64,000 nucleotides of DNA from Symsagittifera roscoffensis (Eukaryota; Xenacoelomorpha; Acoela; Convolutidae): positions 4,293,624 through 4,357,623 of the forward strand of contig NC_087071.1 of NCBI RefSeq assembly GCF_963678635.1. Reading direction: 5' to 3'. The notes beneath the pieces were generated by a model. It was not told the DNA's origin and made no database searches. It saw only the letters and a list, made by a program, of their open reading frames with translations. The position numbers and the translations under genes are program-made. Below, piece after piece: positions 21,314 through 32,074 of the stretch (position 1 is the stretch's first letter; every line of letters begins with the position of its first letter).

Positions 21314-22234
21314 TGTAACATTCGCCCGGAAGATACATATCGACGGATAACAAAACTAAATCTTAAGACGACTGGCTAGCGTCTAAACAGAGCTTTGCAT
21401 GTTTTTCACCGTCTCTACCAAGCCAGTACTTTTCGGTGGTCTTTCTTACATCAGGCTGACAAAAACGTTACTGTTCTCCGGCTTCGACCAGAACGCTCAA
21501 ATTAACTGAATTACATGCGAAATTAGTGAGCTCATGGCTGGGTCTCTGTATCCCCAGACCACGAGGTCACTCCTAAAAACAGGGCTACTACTTATCATAT
21601 TACTATTGTTTTTGTTCAGTAGATAAAAATCATCATCTCCATCGAAGATGGATCAACCCTTTCCCCCAACTCCTAGCACCTCATCCTTGTCAAAACTAAT
21701 CAAAATATCAGTTAAATTCAAGTCAGGACATGACAGGATGCTAAAAGTTTATGTGAGTTAATAAAAGTTTCCGTCCCGAGACCCTTCCGGATTCTTGAAT
21801 CCGCTGAATCAAGCTCCTTACTCTTGATTTCTTGCTAATCCGGAAGGCTGGTTCTCACCCTTCACCGTTGTTGGCAACGGCCTTGCAACTATTGTAGCAG
21901 CACAATAGTTGCAACTCGGAACGTTCTCTGCTATTCTGTAGTTCGTTGTCGTTTTCCAATCTCGATTTTCGTACTGTTCGCAATCGCAGATAAAAGTTGT
22001 TCTGTTTTTTACTCGCTTTTTTGTTAAAATGGCCGTTTCAGCATTTCTCAGAAACGTGACGTCATCATTCGAATTTTTGAAAATTTAAAATACTAGAATA
22101 TTCTAGCCCTCACCGTTTGGCTAAACGTTCCAATAACGTCGCTAATCCTTCGAAATCATCAACTCGGAAGGCTTACTGCTCAAAATTCGAATCCTGCATA
22201 AATTGCATTTTGGCCATTCTGGTCGAATGTCACA
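21314..22234 (-). repeat. Element 1, 3' LTR (921 bp)
   Basis: On the + strand it runs from TGTAACATTC to GAATGTCACA; the ends form an imperfect 10-bp inverted repeat (9 of 10). It contains a perfect 13-bp-stem hairpin at 21883-21914 (TTGCAACTATTGT, 6-nt loop), a TGACGTCA palindrome at 22057-22064, and a CTAGAATATTCTAG palindrome at 22093-22106 that fits a heat-shock element pattern. A CCTTCCGGATT...AATCCGGAAGG inverted pair lies at about 21783-21847. Confidence 0.93.
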
Positions 22235-22250
22235 TACTCCCCGGACAGTC
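22235..22250 (-). promoter_or_regulatory. Polypurine tract of element 1
   Basis: Read on the minus strand, GTCCGGGGAGTA lies directly against the 3' LTR start, where the plus-strand primer of an LTR element is expected. Element 2 has the same word at the same place (47204-47215). The 11-mer GTCCGGGGAGT also occurs inside pol. Confidence 0.65.
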
Positions 22251-23053
22251 CGGTCAATGTCCTCATTGAATCGCGCAATGTTCTAAATGATTACAGTGTC
22301 ATCGAACAGAATTTACAAAATGCACGAAATTACTTTTATCTACGTCACATCGACTCACTGCAGAATATAAATGGCATCATACTACATCACTATAGCCTTC
22401 AAATTCTTTCATTAATCTGCACATTGAGGATATGACTTAAGATAAAACATATTTTCTGACTTCCAGTGTCAATGTCCCGATTGAAACTTTTTCTCCTAGA
22501 TTTAAAAGGTGTTGGCTTGCAGGACAGTCCTGCCAACCAACAAGCTAAAATTATCCTACTATGCTCCTTCCCTTCGGAAATCTTGCTTGTTTATTGTCCT
22601 GAATATTAAAACCAAGAGACCTTGTGGTTAGAAAGAACAATGCAACAACCTCCCTCCTCAAGAAGTTACTCAAGCTCTTCATGTCACCACAAAGTGATCA
22701 GTCTTCCTAAGTGATTAAAAACAATCATGCAGGCTGTAATATTTAAATATACTCTTCCCTCAAGCCTTTCTAAATAAATAATAAGTGAGTGTCTCTAAAG
22801 CCACTTCAACTAAAACCAAAATGCAAATTTATAAATGCAACAATTTCCAAACTCAACTAAATGTTTCAGTTTTCAATTACAACTTGGTTGCTTGGTTTCT
22901 CACTTGAGTTTTTCACACACATAAAACAATTCTGAGTTTTAATGTTTCTTCATCATCCCTTTGTTCTCTTCTTTTTTCGTCGTTTAGAAGTTCTAAAACT
23001 TCTAAATTCTTCTAATTTTCTTTCTTGCTGCCTCTTGTTTTCTCGACCATTCG
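22251..23053 (-). other. Element 1, 3' non-coding region
   Basis: About 800 bp between the ORF3 stop and the purine tract. I see no open frame of note. An inverted pair around AGGACAGTCCT near 22520 is the only structure I noticed. Confidence 0.5.
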
Positions 23054-26000
23054 TCAATGCTCCATTTCCTCCTCCTGTGACACTGACTCCGCACTTTCGG
23101 TTTCCGTGTCTTGTAGCACGTCATTGACTATCCTGACGCTGTTGGAAGCCGTCCTCCAACACTTCTGCTCTTCCACCCTCTGTTTACAGCAAGGTAGGGG
23201 ATCCACGTTTGATTCTCTGTTTCTACAGAAGCTGTTGTGGAGACACAACGTCACGTTCCTCTCCAAATCTTCTTTCAGCATCTCTGCCTTCTCATTTCCA
23301 CTACGCTCGCTCGTCCTGGAAATTCTTTTCACAGCGGTGGTCACTGCATTCCGATGGGTCACGAAAGCTCGCTTGAAAGCTCCTGCCCCAATGTCCAGCT
23401 GATATTCACTGTACACTCTGCCATGTTTCGACATATGCTTTTTCGCATACTCGTACAACCATGCAGTCATGTTAGCTCTGAACCATGGCATCAATCGTTT
23501 TCTTGCCCATATCTTCTTCACTTCCATCGGAATGTTTAGAACTTTGCACATTGTCTCAAAAAGATCTAAATCTTTTAGACAATCTAATTTCTGCAATTGT
23601 CCTCTCGTCGGTGCCTCCTGTCTATTATTTTCTCTCACATGAGCTTCCAGCCATCGTATCGCCATCATAACTCCCACTATCACTATTGTTATGGGCTGTG
23701 ATGAATCTGGTAAACCCATGGAGAGCAGCTCTCCAGAGTCCCAGATCAACACCAAATTACTACGTTTGGGATACCACCAGGTCTGCAGCAAGCAGTGGCA
23801 AGGAAACTCGTCATGTGTCAACATGATGCTCCTCCAATTGCGTTTTCCTGAAGCTTCCAGCAATGGTTCCACTTCCATCATCACTCGGTGGATTTCATCA
23901 TTCTCATCTACTGCATTGTAATCTGTGACAGTTGATCCTCTCTGTTTCTGTTTTTCAAAGTCACTGAAGTTCCCGCTCACATATCCCATGAACTTCTTTC
24001 CTAGTATTGACTCCAACTCCTCTTTGGTTCTCTCTGGAACTGCTGAGAACATCTTACATAGTAACTCGTAAGACTTTTCAGACATTCTCGCCAATCTCAC
24101 GCACTTTGGCACTGAGAAAGCTTGATCCACGATCGTTCTTGTACTCTTCACGTCCACAGCCACGAAATGTACAGGGTATCTGCTCTTGCACATTGGAGCC
24201 AACGTTGAACCCACCAAATATCGTGCTCCTGATGGTCTACAATAAGTTTCGCTGTGTCGGATGTTCATCTCTGTTTCGATTGCTTCCCTCCATTTTCCTA
24301 TATACTTCTGCTCAGTCTGCAGAACTCCTGGGAATACTTCTACGCTGATGGCTGTGACCATCTCATGTTTCTGTTCTAGATTCAATAGTGACTCTAAAGA
24401 ACCAAACATGCTGTAGAATCCTAGTGCTGTCACTAGATTCACATCGGTTCATCCATGGCAATCTGCTATCAGTTCCGTTTCCGTTCTTGCTTTCATCACT
24501 ACATTTCCAAACAATACTGTCAACTGCTTGTGTTGTTTCTCCAGGGTTTTCACACAGTCTAGACTTCCACAAACGTGACCCTCTAGTCCACAGACTTCCG
24601 CCAGACAGCTACCAGGTTTGACCCAGTCTTCTGGTCCCCAGCCAGGCAACTCCACTCTATCTTCTCCGTTGCTCTTAGAGGCTGTCATCATCACATTATA
24701 TATGATGTTGAGGTCACGCAGGTTACAGTCCGCATTCAGTTCCCTCTGTATGTCTTGTGTCGCCCGTAATATTGAGTCAGCGTTGGGACTAGGACACCAT
24801 GATGGCTTCATCAATTCCCACACTGCCATCAAGCTCGTTCTCAGTAATTCATCTGAGAATCCCAACCCAAATTCCACTCTCTTGTCGGATTTTGGTACTG
24901 AAGGTGCAGTCACCTCTTCTTCCAAGACCAATCCCAATTTGGCCTGTGGATTGTTAACGCTCTTAGTCGTTACAATTCTGGACGTCCAGAATCTTAGTAA
25001 CACCGCCTGCTCATAATCAAAGAAGCAATCACGTATGTCTTCACTCAGGAAAGGATTGTACGCTATCCCTATGATCCCGGATACATAGCTATATGACTTC
25101 TTCTTGATCGGTCCACAGTATTCACTGGATTTCGGCAATGCTCCCATAGATTCTTTAGTGAGCCTCAACTCCTTGTTTGAGAATCTCCTGATCTCGTCTA
25201 TCTTTTTCATGGGTTCCAATTCTTCAGGTTCTTTCATGTTCACCCTCATCGGTTTACTTTGCTGCATATCCAGCATTGCTAGTAAGAACATGGCTTTCGT
25301 TCGCTCATCGCCTTCCTTCAACATTTTAACACAAGTGCTTAATGCAGGTACTGAGATCTGCTCTATCAGGAATCGAATGAAACAGAGAGCGTCTCTCCGC
25401 TTTGCACACGCTACTGCTGCTCCCTCCTGGACTATCAGATCCCTCAGATTCGTCATAAGGAAAACTTTTCCTCCTTTGATCTCTTCCTTTCTTCCGAATC
25501 ATATTCTTCGCGAGTCAGTCCCATCATGCACCAGGCGAGCCTGAGTTGTAATTCTGTCCTTACGTAAGGTACTGCCACGAGAGCATGTATTCTTGGCGTA
25601 GTCCTCATTTCTTCTTCGAAATACCTCAATACTACTGCTTTCCATGGAAGGCTCACTAACTGCTCGATCGTCTCCGCCTCTACGTCAGACGACGCCAAAG
25701 TTCCATACGCCTTCTGCTTGAGGGTGGTGCCTTGCAACATCATTTCCAGATAACCCTCCATGGCTTTTTCGTCTTCCAGGGCCACTACATACCCTCTACC
25801 CGAGTTCCGGTATTCCAACATCTCCATGTATCCACCGGTGGGTTCATCTATCGACACTGTCTCCGACACTGTTAGTCGGTTGTATTCCACTGGTGTCAGT
25901 TGTCCTGCAACACTTCCTTTTCCATGATTCATGGGAGATGGTTTGAAGTCCCTCATTCTACTCTCTCCACATTGACTGAGTATTTCCATTTCTAAAGTTG

Positions 26001-26295
26001 CTCCAGTCAGAGTGCGGTCACTCCTTTTGGATTTATAACCGGTTGACTTTATCCCTGCCATGAGAATGGGTGGCACCATCGCTATATCAGTTAATATTCT
26101 ATCTGTGCCGGACAATTGATAATCACTTTGCCCGAAATCCATAACTTCCTCGACTCGTTTTCTTTTCGCTGAGTTACCAGCTTTCATCGATATTTCCGAA
26201 TCCACTTTCGTCTTTCCAATCCTCCTCGGCATCACTCTGCTGCCTAACTTCATTTTCATCGCATTGATTTTATCAATCACCATTTTCGATCGCAT
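23054..26295 (-). pseudogene. Element 1 ORF3, unknown protein, broken into three frames
   Basis: Three minus-strand frames (26295-25453, 25456-24449 and 24442-23054) correspond in order to one continuous frame in element 2 (51084 to about 47645). The first break is a 1-nt frameshift near 25453-25460 that leaves an ATGA overlap. The second is an in-frame TGA at 24449-24451. In all, about 1080 residues are covered. The N-terminus is basic with a KRKR nuclear-localisation-like patch. Conserved points shared with element 2 include YVSGVMG/YVSGIIG-type and YNPFL motifs, a Cys cluster of pattern PGSCL-x3-CG-x4-C-x4-C, KAFSVPKCVRLARMS-like residues (QAFSVPKCVRLARMS here), a CPCHC/FPCHC motif, and a LHNSFC-x-NRES motif near the end. 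ORF3 begins only 3 nt after the ORF2 stop, so re-initiation could express it. No family is recognised. Confidence 0.7.
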
Positions 26296-26298
26296 CGT

Positions 26299-29200
26299 TC
26301 ATCTCCTGGTCCTTGACAGGTACACTACCTCTCCTTCATTATCCTGCGGTGTCATCTTGATGGGAGAATTCGCTTCACTCTCATCAGTGGCTGAGTCGAT
26401 CAATAACTCACTCAGTCTCCCTTCACACTCATCAAGCTTGTCAAGTACTTCTCTCATCAAGGGTTGATTGAGACCTGTTTTGAGAATGGACTGGGTCCCA
26501 TAGCTCTGAATCACAGTCCAGACTTCTTCCATGAACGCCACTCTGTCCAGCTTACATCCCGTCCTACTCTCGTGGTCTCGGTGATGTACTTCCCATTCTT
26601 CTTCGGGTAGCGTTCCCAAGAAAGGTACTCTGGCTGAGGCCTCTATTCTTCTCCTCCGAGATGATTCCATGAGGATTCTCTGATCGTTATTTCTTGTATT
26701 GCCAGGAGAGCTGCTTTCCGGCAAATTCCGTTTCATCTCCTCAGAGGCTGACGGAGGTTCCAGTGTCGAGATGCCTTCATCCGCTGGCTCAGTCGTTTCC
26801 AACGTGTCTGCATTATTCTCAAGATCACTGAAGATATTGAAATCCAGGCTGGATGTTCCTCCTGTCGATGCCCTGTCGTCCTCCCCACCAGCTTGATCTT
26901 GTTGCATGGGTTCTTCAGTCTGACGGTTTCCACCCTGTCCGTCATCTCCTTCTGACTTGTCCCTATTCGAGTTCGATGGTCCTTGTTTGTCATTGTCAGC
27001 TTCTTCCTGGAATCTCGGTATGAGCAATGTACCGGCTGATTTATCTTCCTCTTCTCCATGGACCACTTTGATTTCTTCGCAGCCGAAGGGTGCTAGGAAA
27101 ATTCTCGTCTGCAATACTCCCGCAGCTTTCATCTCTTTTCTCACACTGGTCAGGATTACTGAGGCTTCAGGCAATTCAGTCCTGCCTCTCATCCTCATTG
27201 GAGCTAAGCCTAGTCCCCTCCATTCCTCATCAAATCCTTCAGGCTTGGGAGTAGCAGCGTTGCTTATTCGCCTTCTCGTCGCTTGATCCGTGTACGCAAA
27301 TCGTGTGTACTGTAACACGGCGGCATTTCTCCCCACGAAGTATGGATCCATCGTCGCCGAGAAATTCCCTACTCTCCTTTCATTGGTTTCGAATGCTCTC
27401 AACCTAGGAGTTTGTACTACGGAGACTGCTCCGAGCAACATCCTTCTTATCAGAGGGAATTCAGGGATTGCTTCGGGTAGCTTCTTGTAATCGCCCCAGT
27501 CCTTCGTCTCTTCTCTCACCTTGTGATACGCTGCTGTGAGACGAGGCACTCTGGTCATTTCGCCATTCGTTTTGTCATAGGGCCTCAGATTCCAAAGCTT
27601 TGGAAACACCTCGATGTGCCCTCTTTCTACTTCTCCCATGCGGTCACAGAAGTGATCGTCAAAATTGATGACTGTCATCTCTGGCTCCGATATTTTCGCA
27701 AATAACAGATCTTCACTCATGAGCTCTCGCAATGCGTGCTGCTCACACCAGTTCAGTGTACTACCGTCCACTGCCGATATGAGGTTCAGGTGCAACACCG
27801 ACCTCCTATATTGTTCCACTTTAACGTCAGGGAACGCAAAGGTGACTGCTGGTCCATAGATCACTGTCACGAACTCCGTGACTCCTCTGATCAGTGCCAA
27901 GGGATCGATTCTCATAGCTAAGCTCAAATCTGTTAACAGCGGCATGCCTCCAACATGTCGTCTAACATCTTCCTCTCTTTCAATTGTCTCGTCTTCTCCG
28001 GTTCCAAAGCGATTTTGCTGCAAGAGATACTGGATAAGAGTGTGTCTCAGATCTCTTATTTTGTTCCACGAGTCTGTGGATTTCTTCATATCCAGATTCC
28101 TCACTCTCTCTTTCATCTGCTCTGGACAACGTGCCAGTTTCATCAGTCCTCCCAAGTTTCCGTGGGTTATTGCGATCAATGTCAGAAGTCCATCTAGTCG
28201 CAGGTTCTGTATTCCATCCGTAAGCAGTATCACCGGTCCTTTCACGAAATTCTCCGCTCCAAATGTCACAAACAGGGCTATTAATTCCACTATCGATACT
28301 TTCACTACCGCTTGGAGGAATTCCTTTATCAAGTAGTGCGAGACTTTCGGGTAGACTTTTGCCAAGAAGGACGCGGTCCATCCGGCTCCCAACCCTTCTA
28401 GCATGCTGTCTGTCCTTTCAAATCCCTCCTGTCCTTTCACTTCCTGGGTCCAGAAGGTTTCCAGAGTAATCTGACACATTCTGTTCACGAACTCAGCTGT
28501 CTTTTCTCCGGCATTTTCCGCCAGGTTCACCTCCTTCAACAAGTAGGCGTGTATCTTAGTGATCATTACTGGGCCTTGCTGAAAAGCATCTGCACCCAAT
28601 GCCGCTACTCTCGGATTCAGGTGTAGCCACTGGTTTGCTTCCGGCTTGGTTCTCAGCACCATCGCTTCCAGATGAGCTCTCGTCTCCAGTGAATTTTTTC
28701 TTCTCGTGTCTTCACTCGCCACTTCCATTGCTCGGAACCACAAGTCGTTGGACATCGCCGTGATCACTCGATGGTCGTCATCTATTCCTGGTTTCAGTTT
28801 GAGTTGCCGACTGAAGTTGGACAGTTCCAACCCCAGCACTTCGTCCAACACCAACATGTGTAACGCGTGGTCCTTGAACCCTCTCATCGCGTTTGAGATA
28901 TCTGACCATACTGCCGGCAGTTCAGCCTTAAGTGGCCTCAGGTTCTCCATTTCTATCATGCGATTCGGGGCTGATATGATCACATCATATTTTCCCTCCG
29001 AAAGTAAGGCTACCATTGCATACACAAATTTCAGTCCATCCGGGAGATATGCATATCCCGGAGACAACGCAAATACTACTCTCAACGTCACTTTATTGAA
29101 TGATCCCTCCTTTGTCGCGTCTACCACTTCACCCATTGACTCCAGGATGTCTTTTATCGCTGGCCATACTGCGTTTTCTGCTGTTGCAGGATCTCTGAGC

Positions 29201-31998
29201 CTGCTCAGAAAACCTCTACTGTGTAGATGGTCATTGATGCCAGCAAACACAATCGTTATCGGGTTCATTTCTGTCTGCCTTTGTACCCCTATAGCCAATG
29301 ACACTGATTGCAATAGGTCTAGGTCAACTGCGGCCAGCATTATGACGTCCGGCCAAAACAAAGACTTAGAGGTGTACACGAACTCTGAATTCGCTACTAC
29401 CATGATTTTGGCCTTTCTCATCTCTGCTTTGTCGTAGGCGGCGAAGATGGTCTCATCTTTCTTTATCGCTGTCAATCCGCCATATCTCTGGGCATCACCA
29501 TCTTGGTTCACTAGTTTTGGGTACACTCTCTCCTTCACATGACCAGGTGGTGTCGTCAATTGCCTAAATATCTTCACGTGTTGTCCAATCGGCGCTCTCG
29601 CCGTCAGGAATCTTCCTGGCCTTTTTTCACGATTCCTCTCATCATGGTTCAATCTCACATCTTGCAACGGTCTTGCATTCACAGGTCCTATTGTGTTGTT
29701 GGAGGGCAGTCCCTCCAAGTCGGCAAACCTCAAGGCCGTCGTGGAGCTGAAATTTATGCTAGCGGCTATCAACCAGTCTACGCCGGTTATCGAGTACAAT
29801 CTGCTGACGGATAGCGTCGCTCCATTCAGCATCCTCCTTGCATCTTCGATGAAGCTCACTCTCTGTAGGTCCAGCTTCATTAGTTCTTCTTTGTATATAT
29901 GCCAAGGAGACGGTATGGATCGCGACCACATCAATGAGCCTCTGCTCGGTCTCTCCTCTCGACTGGTACTCGTCGTCTCCGATCTAGTGTCCGATCTGGA
30001 TGTGCCTGCTACTTCCTCGATTGGTTGGTTGACAGGTCCTATCCTTTTCCTAGGATGGATTGTCCTCCTCATCGGTGCTTCTCCCAACCGATCTTGTACG
30101 TCTGTTCTTCGACCTGGTTCACTGGAGCTTTGTTGCCGGTAATTTTTGGCGGCTGGGACCGTACCCAAGCGTGTTTCCAGGTTAGGAGGCACAAAGGTGG
30201 TGATCACCGTATCACTCACCGTTCCCTCTTCCTTCAGCACTCCTGTGTCAAAGAGTTCTGCTTCCAGCTCATCCAACCGTTCTTGGAAGACTCGATTCAA
30301 CCAAGCTTGTCCTTCGACACTGTCGAAGTGGATGCCATCTGTGGTCAGTCTGGCTTGATCCATGGCTCTCAATTCATGTTCAATGTCCATGAGGATCATT
30401 CTTCCGGGGTTTCGATTTGCTAGGTTTCTCAAGATGTTGTTCCATCTCATGACTCCCTCGTTGTGCCTTCTTCCTGATACTGTCAGGCTTCTTGTGTTCA
30501 TTGGCACCGTGCAAACGGTCAGTACCGCGCAACTGAACTTCTGCCAGAGAGTAGTAAACAAACACACCATCATTGCTTCCCACAGTGCTTCCTGCTCATC
30601 TGATCCTCTGGAGATGTCATTCGTCCCAACTAAGATCACCACATTGGGTATCTTCCCTGGATTCATCAGCTCCACCATGCGATATAATTGGGCAATCGTC
30701 GCGCCTCCAAAGGCCATCACCGTGGTGACCCATGAGGTCCTCAAATTCGACAGCACTCTGACTAAGCTGTCTCCCAATATCAGGTGAGATGTCCCGAGTG
30801 GTGGTTGCTGCAGGTTCACAGCCGGGCTCCAGGTAGCTCGATTGAAGCAGGCTCTCGGATCTGTCTCCGGAACTCCCGTGAAACTATACTTCAATTGATT
30901 ATTCTTCTGCACGTCTATTACACGAGACACTTTCTTCGCTGGCATCTTCCTTACTTTCCTCTCTGGGATTCTCGAGTTCCCCATGAGTGGTGTCACATTA
31001 CTCATCCCTTGTCTGATTACTGTCTGGGAGAGTTGTACTCTGCCCGTATCGTCAATCGTTCCATAGGGTGCAGTCACCCCGGAACCTGGTGCATTCTTGT
31101 TAGCGACCAATCGTCCAGCGGTCTCTATCAGTTTTCTCACTGTCTGTTCTACGACGGGATCACCCAAGGTGTCACTAGGATCCGGGATTGTTACTCGGTT
31201 CGTCTCTGCTGGAAGCCGTGTCTCCGTTGTTTGACTCATTTCTCGAGGTGTCAAGAGCTCCATCGGGGACTGCCCACGAGGAATATCCCTTGCAGGTATC
31301 ATTTTCTCAATGGACGTCGTCAACGCCACCTGCTCCGATCGCTCTTTGTATTCCTGCCTTAAGCGTTCGATCTCTTGACCCTGCTTTTTGTTGCAGTCTT
31401 CAAACAACTTTCTCCACATGTCCCGGTCTTCCTCCATCGCCAGCATGGTCTTCGTCATATCGTCTAACTCCTTCTTCGTACTTCTCAACTGATCGTTCAT
31501 CTCGTCCAGATCTTGTATGGTTTGGTTCGTCTGAACCTTCTGTGTTACTTTCGCCCCTTTTGGTGGCACAGCTGCTCTCAGTGGTGAACCAGACGAGGTC
31601 GCCTCGCTGTTCATCTCCCGATGCATTCTCGTCAGCCCAGGTTTGGGCTTGGAGGGCATTGGCATCTCACCTGGTTGGTAAGTCCTAGAACTTCCCAACC
31701 CAGGCTCATTCGCCAAGTCACTCCCTGAGAGAGCCCCGTTTCTCCACCTCATCACTCTCATGTTCGGGCGGTCTAGTACTCCTCTTTCTCCATATGCTGC
31801 CATCAACAGGACTTCCGTGGGGCGGTCCCCACGGTTGTCGTGCCCCAAGATGTTAATCAGGGCGGTCAGCAACATGACCACCTCTGGGTCCTCCAGAGCG
31901 AAGTCTCGTTCGATCAGCCGACGATAGATCGCATCTACCATCGGTCCTACATATGCCTCTGCCAGGTCCATCAATTCATCCAGGTTGAAATTGTCCAT
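26299..31998 (-). CDS. Element 1 ORF2: SGNH/GDSL hydrolase domain, second SGNH-like domain, unknown C-terminal half
   Basis: This is an intact 1899-residue frame. Residues 1-130 are helical and start with acidic Asp/Leu repeats. About 165-230 form a coiled coil rich in Lys, Glu and Asp. About 403-575 form an SGNH hydrolase: ILGDSL with the nucleophile Ser near 410, a Gly in AFGGA (block II), GTNDIS with the Asn near 457 (block III), and DGIHF with Asp and His near 551-554 (block V). All catalytic positions are present, so ester or acyl hydrolysis is plausible. About 860-1062 repeat the fold in weaker form: NSEF at the GDSL place, AGINDH at the block III place, and no clear DxxH. The rest (1070-1700) is unknown and has a conserved IYGPAVTFAFPD motif; the last 200 residues are acidic and disordered. 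SGNH esterase domains are known in ORF1 of CR1/L2-type LINEs; I know of no LTR element with this gene. Element 2 has the same protein (56736-51127). Confidence 0.8.
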   Translation of the reverse strand: MDNFNLDELMDLAEAYVGPMVDAIYRRLIERDFALEDPEVVMLLTALINILGHDNRGDRPTEVLLMAAYGERGVLDRPNMRVMRWRNGALSGSDLANEPGLGSSRTYQPGEMPMPSKPKPGLTRMHREMNSEATSSGSPLRAAVPPKGAKVTQKVQTNQTIQDLDEMNDQLRSTKKELDDMTKTMLAMEEDRDMWRKLFEDCNKKQGQEIERLRQEYKERSEQVALTTSIEKMIPARDIPRGQSPMELLTPREMSQTTETRLPAETNRVTIPDPSDTLGDPVVEQTVRKLIETAGRLVANKNAPGSGVTAPYGTIDDTGRVQLSQTVIRQGMSNVTPLMGNSRIPERKVRKMPAKKVSRVIDVQKNNQLKYSFTGVPETDPRACFNRATWSPAVNLQQPPLGTSHLILGDSLVRVLSNLRTSWVTTVMAFGGATIAQLYRMVELMNPGKIPNVVILVGTNDISRGSDEQEALWEAMMVCLFTTLWQKFSCAVLTVCTVPMNTRSLTVSGRRHNEGVMRWNNILRNLANRNPGRMILMDIEHELRAMDQARLTTDGIHFDSVEGQAWLNRVFQERLDELEAELFDTGVLKEEGTVSDTVITTFVPPNLETRLGTVPAAKNYRQQSSSEPGRRTDVQDRLGEAPMRRTIHPRKRIGPVNQPIEEVAGTSRSDTRSETTSTSREERPSRGSLMWSRSIPSPWHIYKEELMKLDLQRVSFIEDARRMLNGATLSVSRLYSITGVDWLIAASINFSSTTALRFADLEGLPSNNTIGPVNARPLQDVRLNHDERNREKRPGRFLTARAPIGQHVKIFRQLTTPPGHVKERVYPKLVNQDGDAQRYGGLTAIKKDETIFAAYDKAEMRKAKIMVVANSEFVYTSKSLFWPDVIMLAAVDLDLLQSVSLAIGVQRQTEMNPITIVFAGINDHLHSRGFLSRLRDPATAENAVWPAIKDILESMGEVVDATKEGSFNKVTLRVVFALSPGYAYLPDGLKFVYAMVALLSEGKYDVIISAPNRMIEMENLRPLKAELPAVWSDISNAMRGFKDHALHMLVLDEVLGLELSNFSRQLKLKPGIDDDHRVITAMSNDLWFRAMEVASEDTRRKNSLETRAHLEAMVLRTKPEANQWLHLNPRVAALGADAFQQGPVMITKIHAYLLKEVNLAENAGEKTAEFVNRMCQITLETFWTQEVKGQEGFERTDSMLEGLGAGWTASFLAKVYPKVSHYLIKEFLQAVVKVSIVELIALFVTFGAENFVKGPVILLTDGIQNLRLDGLLTLIAITHGNLGGLMKLARCPEQMKERVRNLDMKKSTDSWNKIRDLRHTLIQYLLQQNRFGTGEDETIEREEDVRRHVGGMPLLTDLSLAMRIDPLALIRGVTEFVTVIYGPAVTFAFPDVKVEQYRRSVLHLNLISAVDGSTLNWCEQHALRELMSEDLLFAKISEPEMTVINFDDHFCDRMGEVERGHIEVFPKLWNLRPYDKTNGEMTRVPRLTAAYHKVREETKDWGDYKKLPEAIPEFPLIRRMLLGAVSVVQTPRLRAFETNERRVGNFSATMDPYFVGRNAAVLQYTRFAYTDQATRRRISNAATPKPEGFDEEWRGLGLAPMRMRGRTELPEASVILTSVRKEMKAAGVLQTRIFLAPFGCEEIKVVHGEEEDKSAGTLLIPRFQEEADNDKQGPSNSNRDKSEGDDGQGGNRQTEEPMQQDQAGGEDDRASTGGTSSLDFNIFSDLENNADTLETTEPADEGISTLEPPSASEEMKRNLPESSSPGNTRNNDQRILMESSRRRRIEASARVPFLGTLPEEEWEVHHRDHESRTGCKLDRVAFMEEVWTVIQSYGTQSILKTGLNQPLMREVLDKLDECEGRLSELLIDSATDESEANSPIKMTPQDNEGEVVYLSRTRR

Positions 31999-32074
31999 AC
32001 TGTTCTTTCCAAGTTTGATTTGATTTCGATTTCAAGTTTTGACTCAAGTGAGCAATTAAATGATCAATCAGGAT

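Noticed and set aside
28706-29437. 243-codon frame on the + strand inside ORF2 of element 1
   Set aside because: It is antisense to a conserved ORF2 region, the product looks unlike a natural protein, and many similar antisense frames occur throughout the element genes.
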